Below are positions 30,782-38,830 of a stretch of DNA of 55,372 bases, piece after piece. The DNA is from a virus. The stretch is from positions 1-55,372 of IMG/VR virus record IMGVR_UViG_3300027978_000009. The stretch is one strand, 5' to 3'. The notes beneath the pieces are model-generated. The model did not search any database. It saw only the letters and a program-made list of their open reading frames with translations, and was not told the origin of the DNA. Numbering within the stretch: position 1 is the stretch's first letter; the number at the start of each line of letters is the position of its first letter. The translations under genes and the position numbers were made by a program.

Positions 30782-33081
30782 CAGACACCTATCTCAATTG
30801 GACTAACCGTCATCCAACTACCACGCATACGACTCACAGTATCTAGCTGACTCACTGTTGGCCTCCACCGGAATCCGAAGGTGCCTGTAGCACTCATTCG
30901 GAACCGACCTGTGATGCGCACCATGACTTCTTCAGATGCTCCACCGAGAGTAATGGCAGAATTCGTAGTCTTGTCATCAGCAGCACCGTTACCTGCTGGG
31001 GCACCGTCTTCTGTGTCGTAGTCAAAGAGGTAATTACATTCTGAAATGTTAGCATCAGAATCGAAATCAAATTCGATGTTGGCTGTGCCTCCGGTGCGAC
31101 GGAAGTAAGCAAAGATCTCAAACTTCCAATAGCCTTGCCGACAAGGTCTGCCACTAAACAGACGGTTATCATCAGCCATCGTGTTAGTCAGGCTTCGGTC
31201 ATCCTGCAAGCCACCCGTCATCATGTGATCTGTGTAGGTAAGGATTCGCTCGTTCGCACCGGTACCTGTCGTGTTGTTGTTGAGCAGAGCGCCACCGCTA
31301 GTACCCTCATAAGGATACGGAGCACCAGATACCGGAGCAGTTCTCAGTACGCCAACACCCCCGTAGTGGACCCAAACTTCACCTGCAGCAGCAAACCCTT
31401 TGACGTAAGTTCTGACGAAGGCTCCAGTCCCCTGAACGACATCATTGATTTCCATGTCGCCAGTGCCTGCCTCGATCTGTATCGCAACACCACCATTGAA
31501 GTTCATCAATGCAAACTGATGTGTGACCGCAGCGTTCTCATAAACGAAGATGTCTTCGCCACCACCGATGATGAAGTTCGTGCCGTCAAAGTCCATCGTG
31601 ACATCTGTACCGGTGCCGAATTGAATCTGTTCGTTGTCAAGCAGGACTACAGGGATGGGCGTGGTGATCGTGATCGTCTTCGTTGCACCTGCACCTGAGG
31701 CTACGACACCAGAACCAACAAAGTTTAGCGTGCCACCCAGGTTTGCAAGAGGTACGCCTTCATCTTCCACGAAGACACCTGCAATGGTTGCGATAGGCGT
31801 CTTACGCATCGCACCCGCATCGTCGTCGTAGAAAGCGATGGTGTCTGCAACCACATCGACAGTCAGCTCGGTCGTCAGGTTGTCAGTGTCCAGCACAAGA
31901 GGTCGGTTAGCAGTGAGATCACCACCACCGCTCAGACCAGAGAGTGCAGCTGTCTGAATTTCAATTGCACTCGCCGCTGCTCCGAGATTTAAAAGGGCAT
32001 TCGGCGCAGTTGTCGCACTAGTACCACCTTGTGCGATGAGAACCGGAAGAGCAATCGCTGCAGTGTTAACCGCATTGATAACGTCAACCGCATCGCAATA
32101 AAAGATGACAGTGTCACCTTGATTCACAGTCGGGGGACCTACTTGAGCAGCCGTCGAAATGGCGAGGGTGAATGCGCCAGTTGTTTGGTTGTCTACCCAA
32201 TACTGCTGGGTGGTATTTGGCACGACAATGCGCCGATTGCCTGTCAGGGCACCCGTAAAGCGGTAAGCGATACGGTTCAGGTTTGCACCTGAAAGAACGA
32301 AGTCACCAGAACCTGGGACTGGAAGCGACACAAAGTCGAATGCAATCGTCGAGGCTACGGTGAGTCCGATGGTGAAAAAGTTAACCCCATCCGTGAAGAT
32401 GAATGTGCTGCCACCGGGGTCCAGGTTGATGTCTGCAGCGCCATCAATGAGGCCTGCAGGTGGAACGATATTCAGTGTTCCGGAACCAGAGTTCCGAAGC
32501 ATGAAGAACCAATCGTTACCGACAGCACCTGCACCGGGGAGGTTGCAAGTACCGGCACCAGCAGTGTAGATCTGACACGACGCTCGATCACCATCAACGA
32601 TAGTGAAAGGAGTAGCAGCCTGCACGTCAGAATCGATTTTCTGGTTAAGCAGAACACCGATTGCTTTGATACCAGCACCAGCCAGAGCTGACGCAGATGC
32701 AACTGCTACCGATGCACCCAACTGGAACGTAGACCACGTGCCTGCGTCCGTGGTGTTGTCGGTCAGACTAAGAACCCACTGCTCACCGGGCTGCACCGTT
32801 TGAATCGTGCCACCAGTAATGTCACGCACGAGATAGGCATTCGCACCCACGTTGTTGAACGTGACTTTGTTACCTGTCGATGCGATCTGTGCATCAGGCA
32901 TGTCGATGGTGAGCCCAACAGCCGTGGCATCGACATCAATGATATCGGCAACGACGTTCTGCCCTGTGATTTGCTGTTCGGTCGGCCACTGCAACGCGAC
33001 ATCAACTGCTGTCTGCAACATGAGGTAGCTAACTCGGGACGGAAAGATTAAGTTCCCGCCAAAGACGTCGGTATATGACAT
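30781..33081 (-). CDS. Tail fibre/spike-like protein, 766 aa
   Basis: The protein is rich in short beta strands, Gly, Asn and Thr, with turn-rich repeats typical of trimeric phage fibres (for example GNDWFFMLRNSGSGTLNIVP). Around residues 435-480 it has a module VEDEGVPLANLGGTLNFVGS then ASGAGATKTITI that is repeated in the fibre at 41422-43905. The C-terminal 150 residues are aromatic and may form the receptor-binding head. No lyase or chaperone catalytic motif is recognised. Confidence 0.72.
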   Translation of the reverse strand: MSYTDVFGGNLIFPSRVSYLMLQTAVDVALQWPTEQQITGQNVVADIIDVDATAVGLTIDMPDAQIASTGNKVTFNNVGANAYLVRDITGGTIQTVQPGEQWVLSLTDNTTDAGTWSTFQLGASVAVASASALAGAGIKAIGVLLNQKIDSDVQAATPFTIVDGDRASCQIYTAGAGTCNLPGAGAVGNDWFFMLRNSGSGTLNIVPPAGLIDGAADINLDPGGSTFIFTDGVNFFTIGLTVASTIAFDFVSLPVPGSGDFVLSGANLNRIAYRFTGALTGNRRIVVPNTTQQYWVDNQTTGAFTLAISTAAQVGPPTVNQGDTVIFYCDAVDVINAVNTAAIALPVLIAQGGTSATTAPNALLNLGAAASAIEIQTAALSGLSGGGDLTANRPLVLDTDNLTTELTVDVVADTIAFYDDDAGAMRKTPIATIAGVFVEDEGVPLANLGGTLNFVGSGVVASGAGATKTITITTPIPVVLLDNEQIQFGTGTDVTMDFDGTNFIIGGGEDIFVYENAAVTHQFALMNFNGGVAIQIEAGTGDMEINDVVQGTGAFVRTYVKGFAAAGEVWVHYGGVGVLRTAPVSGAPYPYEGTSGGALLNNNTTGTGANERILTYTDHMMTGGLQDDRSLTNTMADDNRLFSGRPCRQGYWKFEIFAYFRRTGGTANIEFDFDSDANISECNYLFDYDTEDGAPAGNGAADDKTTNSAITLGGASEEVMVRITGRFRMSATGTFGFRWRPTVSQLDTVSRMRGSWMTVSPIEIGV

Positions 33082-33725
33082 CAGACGTTCTCCCTCGTTA
33101 CGTTTCTATCAATGATGCGCTGCAGATCCTGCTGCTGCAGAGTCTCCAAGTCCCTGTCGTAAATTGCCTGCCACGTCGGGATGCGTTCATCGTTCTTTAA
33201 AAATGGAGTTGCCTGCAACAGCGCACCATGAAGAAGGGCGTTCGGGGCAAAGTCCGTCGTCCAGTTCGTTTGATTTACTGCGTCTAACAGAGCAGGCAAC
33301 TCCCAATAGTTAACCTCGAATGGGTAAGCAAAATCTGCTGAAGGTCCTATCAACCAGTTGTAATAATCGTAGTCCGCGTAAAACTTAGGCTGTGCAGTCA
33401 GGTCCTCATCAGGCCAATAGCGCCGGATGTATTCGTAAGAGCGAGCGAACAAAGGCGTGCGTACCTGTGTCACTCCCACACCGAAGTTGATCGAGATCGT
33501 TTTGCGCCATCGATCAGGCTTCGGTATGACTGACTGCCCAATTGCCATGGTGTCCGTGACATTCTGAACGAAACCGAGGATCTTTAACTCGTTCGCCAGT
33601 TGTCGCTCAGCAAGATTGATCAAGCTGGGCAGCTGCTCGAACACAGTAGTGTCCACAACCGTGCCTCGCTCCAAGTACGCACGGAGATCTTTAAGAAGCG
33701 AGTTGTATGTCATCGAGACAGCCAT
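33081..33725 (-). CDS. Probable tail/adaptor protein, 214 aa
   Basis: MAVSMTYNSLLKDLRAYLER begins a helical domain (SLINLAERQLANELKILGFV), followed by an aromatic beta region (YWPDEDLTAQPKFYADYDYY). The layout resembles small head-tail or tail adaptor proteins found beside gp10-like genes in environmental podoviruses. It follows the EP-repeat gene and precedes the 766-aa fibre by a one-base overlap. The assignment is inference. Confidence 0.6.
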   Translation of the reverse strand: MAVSMTYNSLLKDLRAYLERGTVVDTTVFEQLPSLINLAERQLANELKILGFVQNVTDTMAIGQSVIPKPDRWRKTISINFGVGVTQVRTPLFARSYEYIRRYWPDEDLTAQPKFYADYDYYNWLIGPSADFAYPFEVNYWELPALLDAVNQTNWTTDFAPNALLHGALLQATPFLKNDERIPTWQAIYDRDLETLQQQDLQRIIDRNVTRENV

Positions 33726-33735
33726 GGCTTATTCC

Positions 33736-34185
33736 TTACTGAGGAGGTTCTACAACCGGATCATCGTCATCCGGCAATGTGTCAACCGCAGGTGTTGGTT
33801 CCGGCTCGGGAGTCGGTTCTGGTTCTGGCTCTGGTTCTGGTGTTGGCTCGGGCTCTGGCTCGGGAGTGGGCTCTGGTTCTTCTTCCGCCAGTAGCTCATC
33901 CTTCGCAGCCTGCAAACGTGCATGCGCGTCGTCCGATCTACCTCGCAAGATGTCCCACTCATCCGGTGTCGGTTCACGACCCTGCTTCGCCATCGCTTCG
34001 ATGGTTTCAGTAAATTCTTTCAGGTCGTCGTACGCATCATCACCCTGTTCGAGCAGAGTGCCCAGAATGCCCAGCAACTCGGACGCTTGATCGAGGCGCA
34101 CGCTACTGCCACCTCCCAGTGCGGGGTTAGCCATCACTGTTCGTAGTCCGCTGACTGCCAGCAAAATCATTTCAACAATACCCAT
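33736..34185 (-). CDS. Protein with hydrophobic N-terminus and Glu-Pro repeat tail, 149 aa
   Basis: A short hydrophobic N-terminus (MGIVEMILLAVSGLRTVMAN) and a helical middle (residues 30-95) lead to a Glu-Pro-Thr repeat tail (EPEPTPEPEPEPTPEPEPEP, about 100-132), encoded by repetitive DNA around 33790-33890. EP-repeat linkers are extended rods able to span the periplasm, as in TonB. Its place next to the lipoprotein and holin suggests a lysis or envelope role, which is inference. Confidence 0.62.
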   Translation of the reverse strand: MGIVEMILLAVSGLRTVMANPALGGGSSVRLDQASELLGILGTLLEQGDDAYDDLKEFTETIEAMAKQGREPTPDEWDILRGRSDDAHARLQAAKDELLAEEEPEPTPEPEPEPTPEPEPEPEPTPEPEPTPAVDTLPDDDDPVVEPPQ

Positions 34186-34186
34186 G

Positions 34187-34597
34187 TTATTCCGTCTCCT
34201 TTATTGTTCTCAGGAGTTCGCTCACTAACGGTGCGAGTCGAGTGACCCAATCATCTAACCTAGTAGAGGCAGTGATCAGTTTGTCTTGACTCGTGTTGCC
34301 AGCTTGGAACTCAGCTTTGACCCGGATGAATTCCACGTACGCTTCAAGGAGACTATCGGCCACCGGTTTGGCCCTCTCCTCTGCTTTTACGATTGCCAGC
34401 TTTGCGTTGCGTGGAATAGTAGGTTGCTCGACCAAGTCCGCTGCCTTCTCCTGGAAGATGACAAACGTACCGTAAGCAGCGTATGCACGTTGCTCACTGG
34501 TTTCTGCAGCCTTGATAGGGTTCGCTGACTGACACCCAGCCAGCGCCGTTAGGCACAGGATCAACCATGCCACTCGGAAATCTAATTGCCGTTTCAT
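34187..34597 (-). CDS. Lipoprotein, possible outer-membrane lysis factor, 136 aa
   Basis: MKRQLDFRVAWLILCLTALAGC has a basic n-region, a hydrophobic core and a lipobox L-A-G-C with the modified Cys at residue 22; it is exported and lipid-anchored. The mature part is helical and charged. Next to holin and muramidase genes, the position suggests an outer-membrane spanin subunit, but it is longer than most Rz1-type proteins and lacks their Pro-rich sequence. It overlaps the holin gene by four bases (ATGA). Confidence 0.7.
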   Translation of the reverse strand: MKRQLDFRVAWLILCLTALAGCQSANPIKAAETSEQRAYAAYGTFVIFQEKAADLVEQPTIPRNAKLAIVKAEERAKPVADSLLEAYVEFIRVKAEFQAGNTSQDKLITASTRLDDWVTRLAPLVSELLRTIKETE

Positions 34598-34830
34598 AAA
34601 ACTCCGCCTCCGTCACCGCTTCCGGTGATCTTATTAACAAGTCGGCGCGTTGAGATCGCTTGATAGTCTTTCAAAAAGCTCACCAATGAACCAACCCCCA
34701 GAACGATCCACGGAATCTGACCGATGTCTGAGATGGACTCCACGCCTTCCGTCTGTAGCAACGCAAGCATGCCCGTGAAGAATAAAATCAACGCTGCAAT
34801 GACAGCACCTACGAGAGTATTAAGATTCAT
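34594..34830 (-). CDS. Holin-like protein with two membrane segments, 78 aa
   Basis: ATG 34830-34828 follows GGAGAAAGGCAC. Segment 1 is about residues 4-26 (NTLVGAVIAALILFFTGMLA) and segment 2 about 36-52 (IGQIPWIVLGVGSLVSFLKD), with a short polar loop and a basic then Gly-rich tail (STRRLVNKITGSGDGGG). Size, topology and place directly after the muramidase-like gene fit a class II holin that times lysis. Confidence 0.72.
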   Translation of the reverse strand: MNLNTLVGAVIAALILFFTGMLALLQTEGVESISDIGQIPWIVLGVGSLVSFLKDYQAISTRRLVNKITGSGDGGGVL

Positions 34831-35278
34831 GTGCCTTTCTCCAATTAGAAATGTACTCTTCCGTCGTTCCACGCCCAAGATCGGTGTTGTAATGATCCTT
34901 CCAATACTGAGCCTGTCCCTTCAGATCACCGGCTTGCGGTAACGGAAATCTGACACGTCTGTAGTGGACTCGGCACATAGCAACCGAGTACCTCAAGTTC
35001 CAAATCATCTCACGTGAATCTTCTCCCCCGATTCTCAAGACTGCTTCTGCAAGCCCGTCCCGATAAGTCAAGTAGTTGTTCCAGATGTCGTCGTGAGTGT
35101 TCGGTTCCATCTGACAAACGCCAAGCGCAGGACCTGTGCCCAGTTGCTTGATGTAAGTCAAACGCGATTCTTGAATAGCCGTGCCCAACACCAGCTCACT
35201 AGCTGCTGCTGAAAACATTCCCAGCTCCTCAAGAGTCGGTTCGATAATCAGATCGATAAATTGTTCGCGATCAATCAC
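34820..35278 (-). CDS. Muramidase/lytic transglycosylase-like endolysin, 152 aa
   Basis: The lysozyme-like core reads GTAIQESRLTYIKQLG (32-47, catalytic Glu37) and PALGVCQMEP (50-59), the Q-E-S...G-x-x-Q-M pattern of SLT-type enzymes. There is no signal peptide, so it would depend on the holin for release. The start overlaps the stop of the membrane/coiled-coil protein gene (ATGA) and its end overlaps the holin start. It cleaves peptidoglycan glycan strands. Confidence 0.75.
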   Translation of the reverse strand: MIDREQFIDLIIEPTLEELGMFSAAASELVLGTAIQESRLTYIKQLGTGPALGVCQMEPNTHDDIWNNYLTYRDGLAEAVLRIGGEDSREMIWNLRYSVAMCRVHYRRVRFPLPQAGDLKGQAQYWKDHYNTDLGRGTTEEYISNWRKAHES

Positions 35279-35619
35279 TCTTCTTCGTCCTTCAGTTCTT
35301 CTTTTGCATCCTGCAGCGCCTCCAGCTCGATCTCTAGATCGGCTAGGTACTCTGCGTCATCTTCTGTCCAGTCCGTAGCTGCTCGCTGTCGGAACTTCAA
35401 CGCTGCAATCTCTTTACGCAACGAGTTGATGTCTCGTGTCAGGAGCACCGAGAACGCAGACTTGATCGGTTGTGCCTGCTGTTGTGCGATGTCCTTGAAG
35501 TCATCAGCCAAGGCCTCAGAGAGAAGAGGCTTGCCGACGTACCACAGAACGGGAATTACGACCGCAAGAGTCGTGACGGTACTAAAAATTGTACTGACTG
35601 AAATTTCTCTTGCGGCCAT
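35275..35619 (-). CDS. N-terminal membrane segment plus coiled coil, possible inner-membrane spanin
   Basis: 114 aa. A hydrophobic segment at about 8-28 (STIFSTVTTLAVVIPVLWYV) follows a short polar N-terminus; residues 55-114 are an unbroken charged coiled coil (NSLRKEIAALKFRQRAATDW, then EALQDAKEELKDEEE). This is the shape of an Rz-like i-spanin, and a lipoprotein gene lies three genes downstream. The alternative is a generic membrane scaffold. Confidence 0.6.
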   Translation of the reverse strand: MAAREISVSTIFSTVTTLAVVIPVLWYVGKPLLSEALADDFKDIAQQQAQPIKSAFSVLLTRDINSLRKEIAALKFRQRAATDWTEDDAEYLADLEIELEALQDAKEELKDEEE

Positions 35620-35630
35620 AACCTTATCCC

Positions 35631-35936
35631 TTATGCAGGATCGTCTGCGGGGGCTTCAGCGTTTCCGCTTGCGCTTGCGTCGTCGTTTGCCCCATCGCTT
35701 GGGTTTTCCACGGGAGCAATTGCCGGAGCTGGCGCGTTTCCCAAATTATTTTCCGGCTGTGGCTGTGCGAGCACGACTTCACCGTTCGCTATCGCCTGCA
35801 ACATGCCATCCAGGATTCCGAGTGCGCCAGATTTTGCAACGCTCAACGGGACGGGTAGATCTTCAACCTGCAACAGCTTTACACCTGCCGCTGCAGCCAT
35901 CTGAACTTGTTGTGCTGATACTTCTTGCTTTGCCAT
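35631..35936 (-). CDS. Hypothetical protein, 101 aa, Ala/Pro-rich tail
   Basis: ATG 35936 follows AAGGAGAAGAAG. The first 55 residues look folded (QQVQMAAAAGVKLLQVEDLP); the rest is Ala/Pro/Asn/Asp-rich and disordered. It lies between the tail protein and the lysis block. A GAAA-loop hairpin stands just upstream. Function unknown. Confidence 0.64.
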   Translation of the reverse strand: MAKQEVSAQQVQMAAAAGVKLLQVEDLPVPLSVAKSGALGILDGMLQAIANGEVVLAQPQPENNLGNAPAPAIAPVENPSDGANDDASASGNAEAPADDPA

Positions 35937-35954
35937 TCTTCTTCTCCTTGGTTA

Positions 35955-35966
35955 GGGCTTTCGCCC
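35955..35966 (-). other. Tetraloop hairpin between genes
   Basis: Minus-strand RNA GGGC-GAAA-GCCC is a four-pair stem with an extra-stable GNRA loop, 19 bases upstream of the lysis-adjacent gene start. No U-tract follows, so it is not a terminator; it may protect or punctuate the mRNA. Confidence 0.5.
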
Positions 35967-35974
35967 ACGTAAAC

Positions 35975-36418
35975 TTACGGTGTTGATTCTGCGTTTAGTG
36001 TAGCAGTGGCTGTGTCGATATCCGCACCACCTCCTGCGGGTCGAATATGTATTACTCCAGTAGCTATAAATGTTCCTGCGCCCGTCTCCTCCGCGCCCCA
36101 CACAATAGTTCCTCCCCCATTAACCCAAGACGGGCTGATTGGATCACTCGGACCCCAGTTTGGATTGTTCCCTGTCGTAACCCACTGGAAGTCGTAGTCG
36201 TTCGCATCGAATCCTGAGCCAGTCACCCATGAGCCGATCACACCGTCTGCGCCATTCAGACGTTGAGCCCAAACATCTCCATTAGCACGAATCTGAATCT
36301 CCGCTCGCGCATCACCTGGAAAAAACCCAATGTCGAATATACTGTACGAAGCTTGGTTGAACCCAACCGCGAACGAGGCTTTCTGCGCCATTGCTTGATA
36401 CATTTGCTGAAGTGACAT
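35975..36418 (-). CDS. Probable tail tip/receptor-associated protein, 147 aa
   Basis: ATG 36418-36416 shares bases with the fibre stop (TAATG). The product MSLQQMYQAMAQKASFAVGF is followed by a beta-rich region with D-A-R-A-E-I-Q-I-R-A and repeated W/G elements (DYDFQWVTTGNNPNWGPSDP). It resembles a small beta-sandwich placed after a fibre, perhaps a fibre tip or assembly factor. No family is recognised. Confidence 0.6.
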   Translation of the reverse strand: MSLQQMYQAMAQKASFAVGFNQASYSIFDIGFFPGDARAEIQIRANGDVWAQRLNGADGVIGSWVTGSGFDANDYDFQWVTTGNNPNWGPSDPISPSWVNGGGTIVWGAEETGAGTFIATGVIHIRPAGGGADIDTATATLNAESTP

Positions 36419-38469
36419 TAGCTCAGCCCCGCTCCTGCAATCTTCCAAGTAGTAGCACCAACTTTCTGAGCGACAGCATGTCCACCAGCAGCCAGCGTTC
36501 GTGTACCGGTCGAGTTGTCATCTGCGAAGATCAACGTATCCGTTGTGATTGCGATGCTGATGCTGACCGAACCACTATTGTCCCAAGCTAGGAACGTTCC
36601 TATCTGGTATGGGACCGAACCGTTCGCAGGTATCGTCATTGTCTGGGCTGCAGTGCCACCCGTGAAACCTACCGTCTTGCCCTTGTCCGTCAGGATACCT
36701 ACGCGACTGGCGACAACCGAAATGATCTCAGAGATCGATGGATCCAACAGTTGGTTAACGTCAGTGTCATCTCGGAACTCTGGACGACAAGGGGATGCCG
36801 ACCGAACCCAGTACTGTCCGTAACCAGCGTTATTAACTCCGGGTGCTGCCGACTCTTCCAATTGAATGGAGAGTGCGTCCATCGTTACCTTCTCCGTCCC
36901 TCCTGTACCTGCGACAAGAGACACTTGACCATTTGGATTTGAAAGAAGAAGTATTCCAAGAACGTCACCGACAGTGCTCAGAACAGTTCCAACCTGATCA
37001 GTGAAATTTAGACTTACATTCGCAGCAGATCCTGTCGAGTTACCGTCACGCAGATCCAAGCACGCTCCACCGAGACCGTTGTTGATACGGAGTGTGGTTC
37101 CTGTGTAGAAGAGATGAGGTTGACCAGCGAGTGTCGCTCCGGTGCTATCCCAGACAGCTACTTCACCAGAAGCAGGGGTTGGAGTTGCTACGATTCCACC
37201 AGAAGCACTCAGGTCGATATCAACGCCAGTGTCGGTTGTGAACATCGGAGTGTTCGGTGCATCGTTGCGCACCCAGAACTGACCGCGAGCAGTAATGTCT
37301 CCTGCTGCCGCTGCCTTTTCAGTCATGTACATCGAGCCTTGCGGAAGCCAGATGCCTCCCGTTATTGTCTCCATGACATTCAGTGACGATGCACCGTGTT
37401 GCAGCCTTACTGCAACGCCAAACTCGATTTCGATGTTGGCACTATTGAGTCCGCCGATGATCGTATCGGAGCCTGACGTACCCGCACCGTTGATGTTGAC
37501 GAACAGAGTCGAGTTGTAGCTGAATGCGCTGGGCTTCGTCTGAATGTTCTGTCTCGCAAACTGCGTCATGCCCTGAGTACCTATCAGGTTCGCGCCAATA
37601 TTGATCGGGACGTTGAGGTACGGAGTGCCGAGAGATGCCACAGATAAGGAACTGGTCAGGTTGATCGAACCAATGATCAATGGATCCGGGACTGCTCCTG
37701 CCGGAGGGACAGAGTACGCGCCAGTCTCGTCAAGGTAATTAGTAGCTGCTCCCGCTGTTGTAAGCGTAACCCCATCGACGCTGACACCTGTGATCGCGGC
37801 ATCAAGATTAATAGTAGGGTTGACTGGATCCCCAGCGTTGACACTGATGTTCGTACCACCAATGACAGAATCAACTTGACCACCACCCGATGGAGGGACT
37901 GAGTAAGCACCCGTCTCGTCGAGATAGTTAGTTGCGACACCTCCCGAGGTAAGTACAACTCCGTTCGTCGGAGAATTGTAAGCACCCGTCTCATTGAGGT
38001 AGTCGGTAGCAAGCCCTCCGGTATTGAGAACTACACCATTGACCGTCATGCCTGTGATTGCAGCAGGCATATTGACGATGGGGTTTATAGGATCCGTAGC
38101 ATCGACGTCGATGTTCAAACCACCGACGACTGAGTCCACTTGTCCACTTCCTGACGGCACAGAGTAGACACCCGTCTCATTAAGAAAGGCAGTTGCCGCT
38201 CCCCCATCGTTCAGAGTTACACCGTTGACACTCAATCCTGCGATTGCCACCGGCATGTTGACGATTGGGTTGAGTGGGTCCGTGTTATCGACGTTAATGT
38301 TCACGCCTGAGTTGACAGAGATAACGCTGCCGCCAATGCCCAAGTCAGACGCTGAAACTTTTCGGCTTACTTGTAGGCCACCCTCAACTGCCTGCGACTC
38401 GAAGAACGTTGTTGCTGGATCAAGCGGCAAAGTAATCGGTGCCATGTCGGAGATTGTGAAGTTACTCAT
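36418..38469 (-). CDS. Tail fibre with tandem repeats, 683 aa
   Basis: A beta-rich fibre. Its N-terminal third has about three copies of a 50-60-residue repeat with V-[DN]-G-V-x-L-x-x-G-G-x-A-T-x-[FY]-L-[ND]-E-T-G-x-Y and the linker V-[DN]-S-V-x-G-G. The middle contains strand-turn repeats and a C-terminal beta segment (GSVSISIAITTDTLIFADDN). Repeats of this kind form long trimeric shafts. It ends with an overlap (TAATG) with the tail tip gene. Confidence 0.75.
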   Translation of the reverse strand: MSNFTISDMAPITLPLDPATTFFESQAVEGGLQVSRKVSASDLGIGGSVISVNSGVNINVDNTDPLNPIVNMPVAIAGLSVNGVTLNDGGAATAFLNETGVYSVPSGSGQVDSVVGGLNIDVDATDPINPIVNMPAAITGMTVNGVVLNTGGLATDYLNETGAYNSPTNGVVLTSGGVATNYLDETGAYSVPPSGGGQVDSVIGGTNISVNAGDPVNPTINLDAAITGVSVDGVTLTTAGAATNYLDETGAYSVPPAGAVPDPLIIGSINLTSSLSVASLGTPYLNVPINIGANLIGTQGMTQFARQNIQTKPSAFSYNSTLFVNINGAGTSGSDTIIGGLNSANIEIEFGVAVRLQHGASSLNVMETITGGIWLPQGSMYMTEKAAAAGDITARGQFWVRNDAPNTPMFTTDTGVDIDLSASGGIVATPTPASGEVAVWDSTGATLAGQPHLFYTGTTLRINNGLGGACLDLRDGNSTGSAANVSLNFTDQVGTVLSTVGDVLGILLLSNPNGQVSLVAGTGGTEKVTMDALSIQLEESAAPGVNNAGYGQYWVRSASPCRPEFRDDTDVNQLLDPSISEIISVVASRVGILTDKGKTVGFTGGTAAQTMTIPANGSVPYQIGTFLAWDNSGSVSISIAITTDTLIFADDNSTGTRTLAAGGHAVAQKVGATTWKIAGAGLS
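37680..38330 (-). repeat. Tandem coding repeats in the fibre gene
   Basis: The DNA encodes at least three imperfect repeats (NETGVYSVP / NETGAYNSP / DETGAYSVPP elements, each followed by VDSV..G...I.V). They are roughly 150-180 bp apart, with a shortened copy in the middle. This suggests expansion or recombination of shaft modules. Confidence 0.7.
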
Positions 38470-38828
38470 TAGGGCAAGTCCTCATTGAATAGCACTGTCG
38501 CGCCTTCGAACACGCGAAGGTCTCCACCAGCTGTCACGCGTGGATTGCCTCCAACTGTTGCACGCACACCAGCCAACTGCGTCGTGTTAGGGATAGGTCC
38601 TCCCGGAGTCAGATCCTGGTCGGGACGATAGAAAGGTAACGTGATGCGATCCGGTTGACGAGGTGGCAGACGATACGGATCGTACTCATCCAAATCATCG
38701 ATGCACACTTTCAGCCCCGGACTATTCGGGTCCGAGTACAACTCGCTCAAGAACATTTTCTTCTGGCACCGGGCACAGACGCCCAGTCCGAAGGTTGATT
38801 GTCCTGTTGGGTTTAAGAAAATCGGCAT
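38469..38828 (-). CDS. Zinc-knuckle tail-associated protein, 119 aa
   Basis: MPIFLNPTGQSTFGLGVCAR, then C18-x2-C21 (CARCQKK), FLSELYSDPNSPGLKVCIDD with a third Cys near 42. The arrangement C-x2-C...L-x-V-C recalls a small zinc-binding protein common beside gp4-like adaptor genes in environmental podoviruses. The Pro-rich remainder is probably extended. Role unknown; it may brace the adaptor-fibre junction. Confidence 0.64.
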   Translation of the reverse strand: MPIFLNPTGQSTFGLGVCARCQKKMFLSELYSDPNSPGLKVCIDDLDEYDPYRLPPRQPDRITLPFYRPDQDLTPGGPIPNTTQLAGVRATVGGNPRVTAGGDLRVFEGATVLFNEDLP

Positions 38829-38830
38829 AG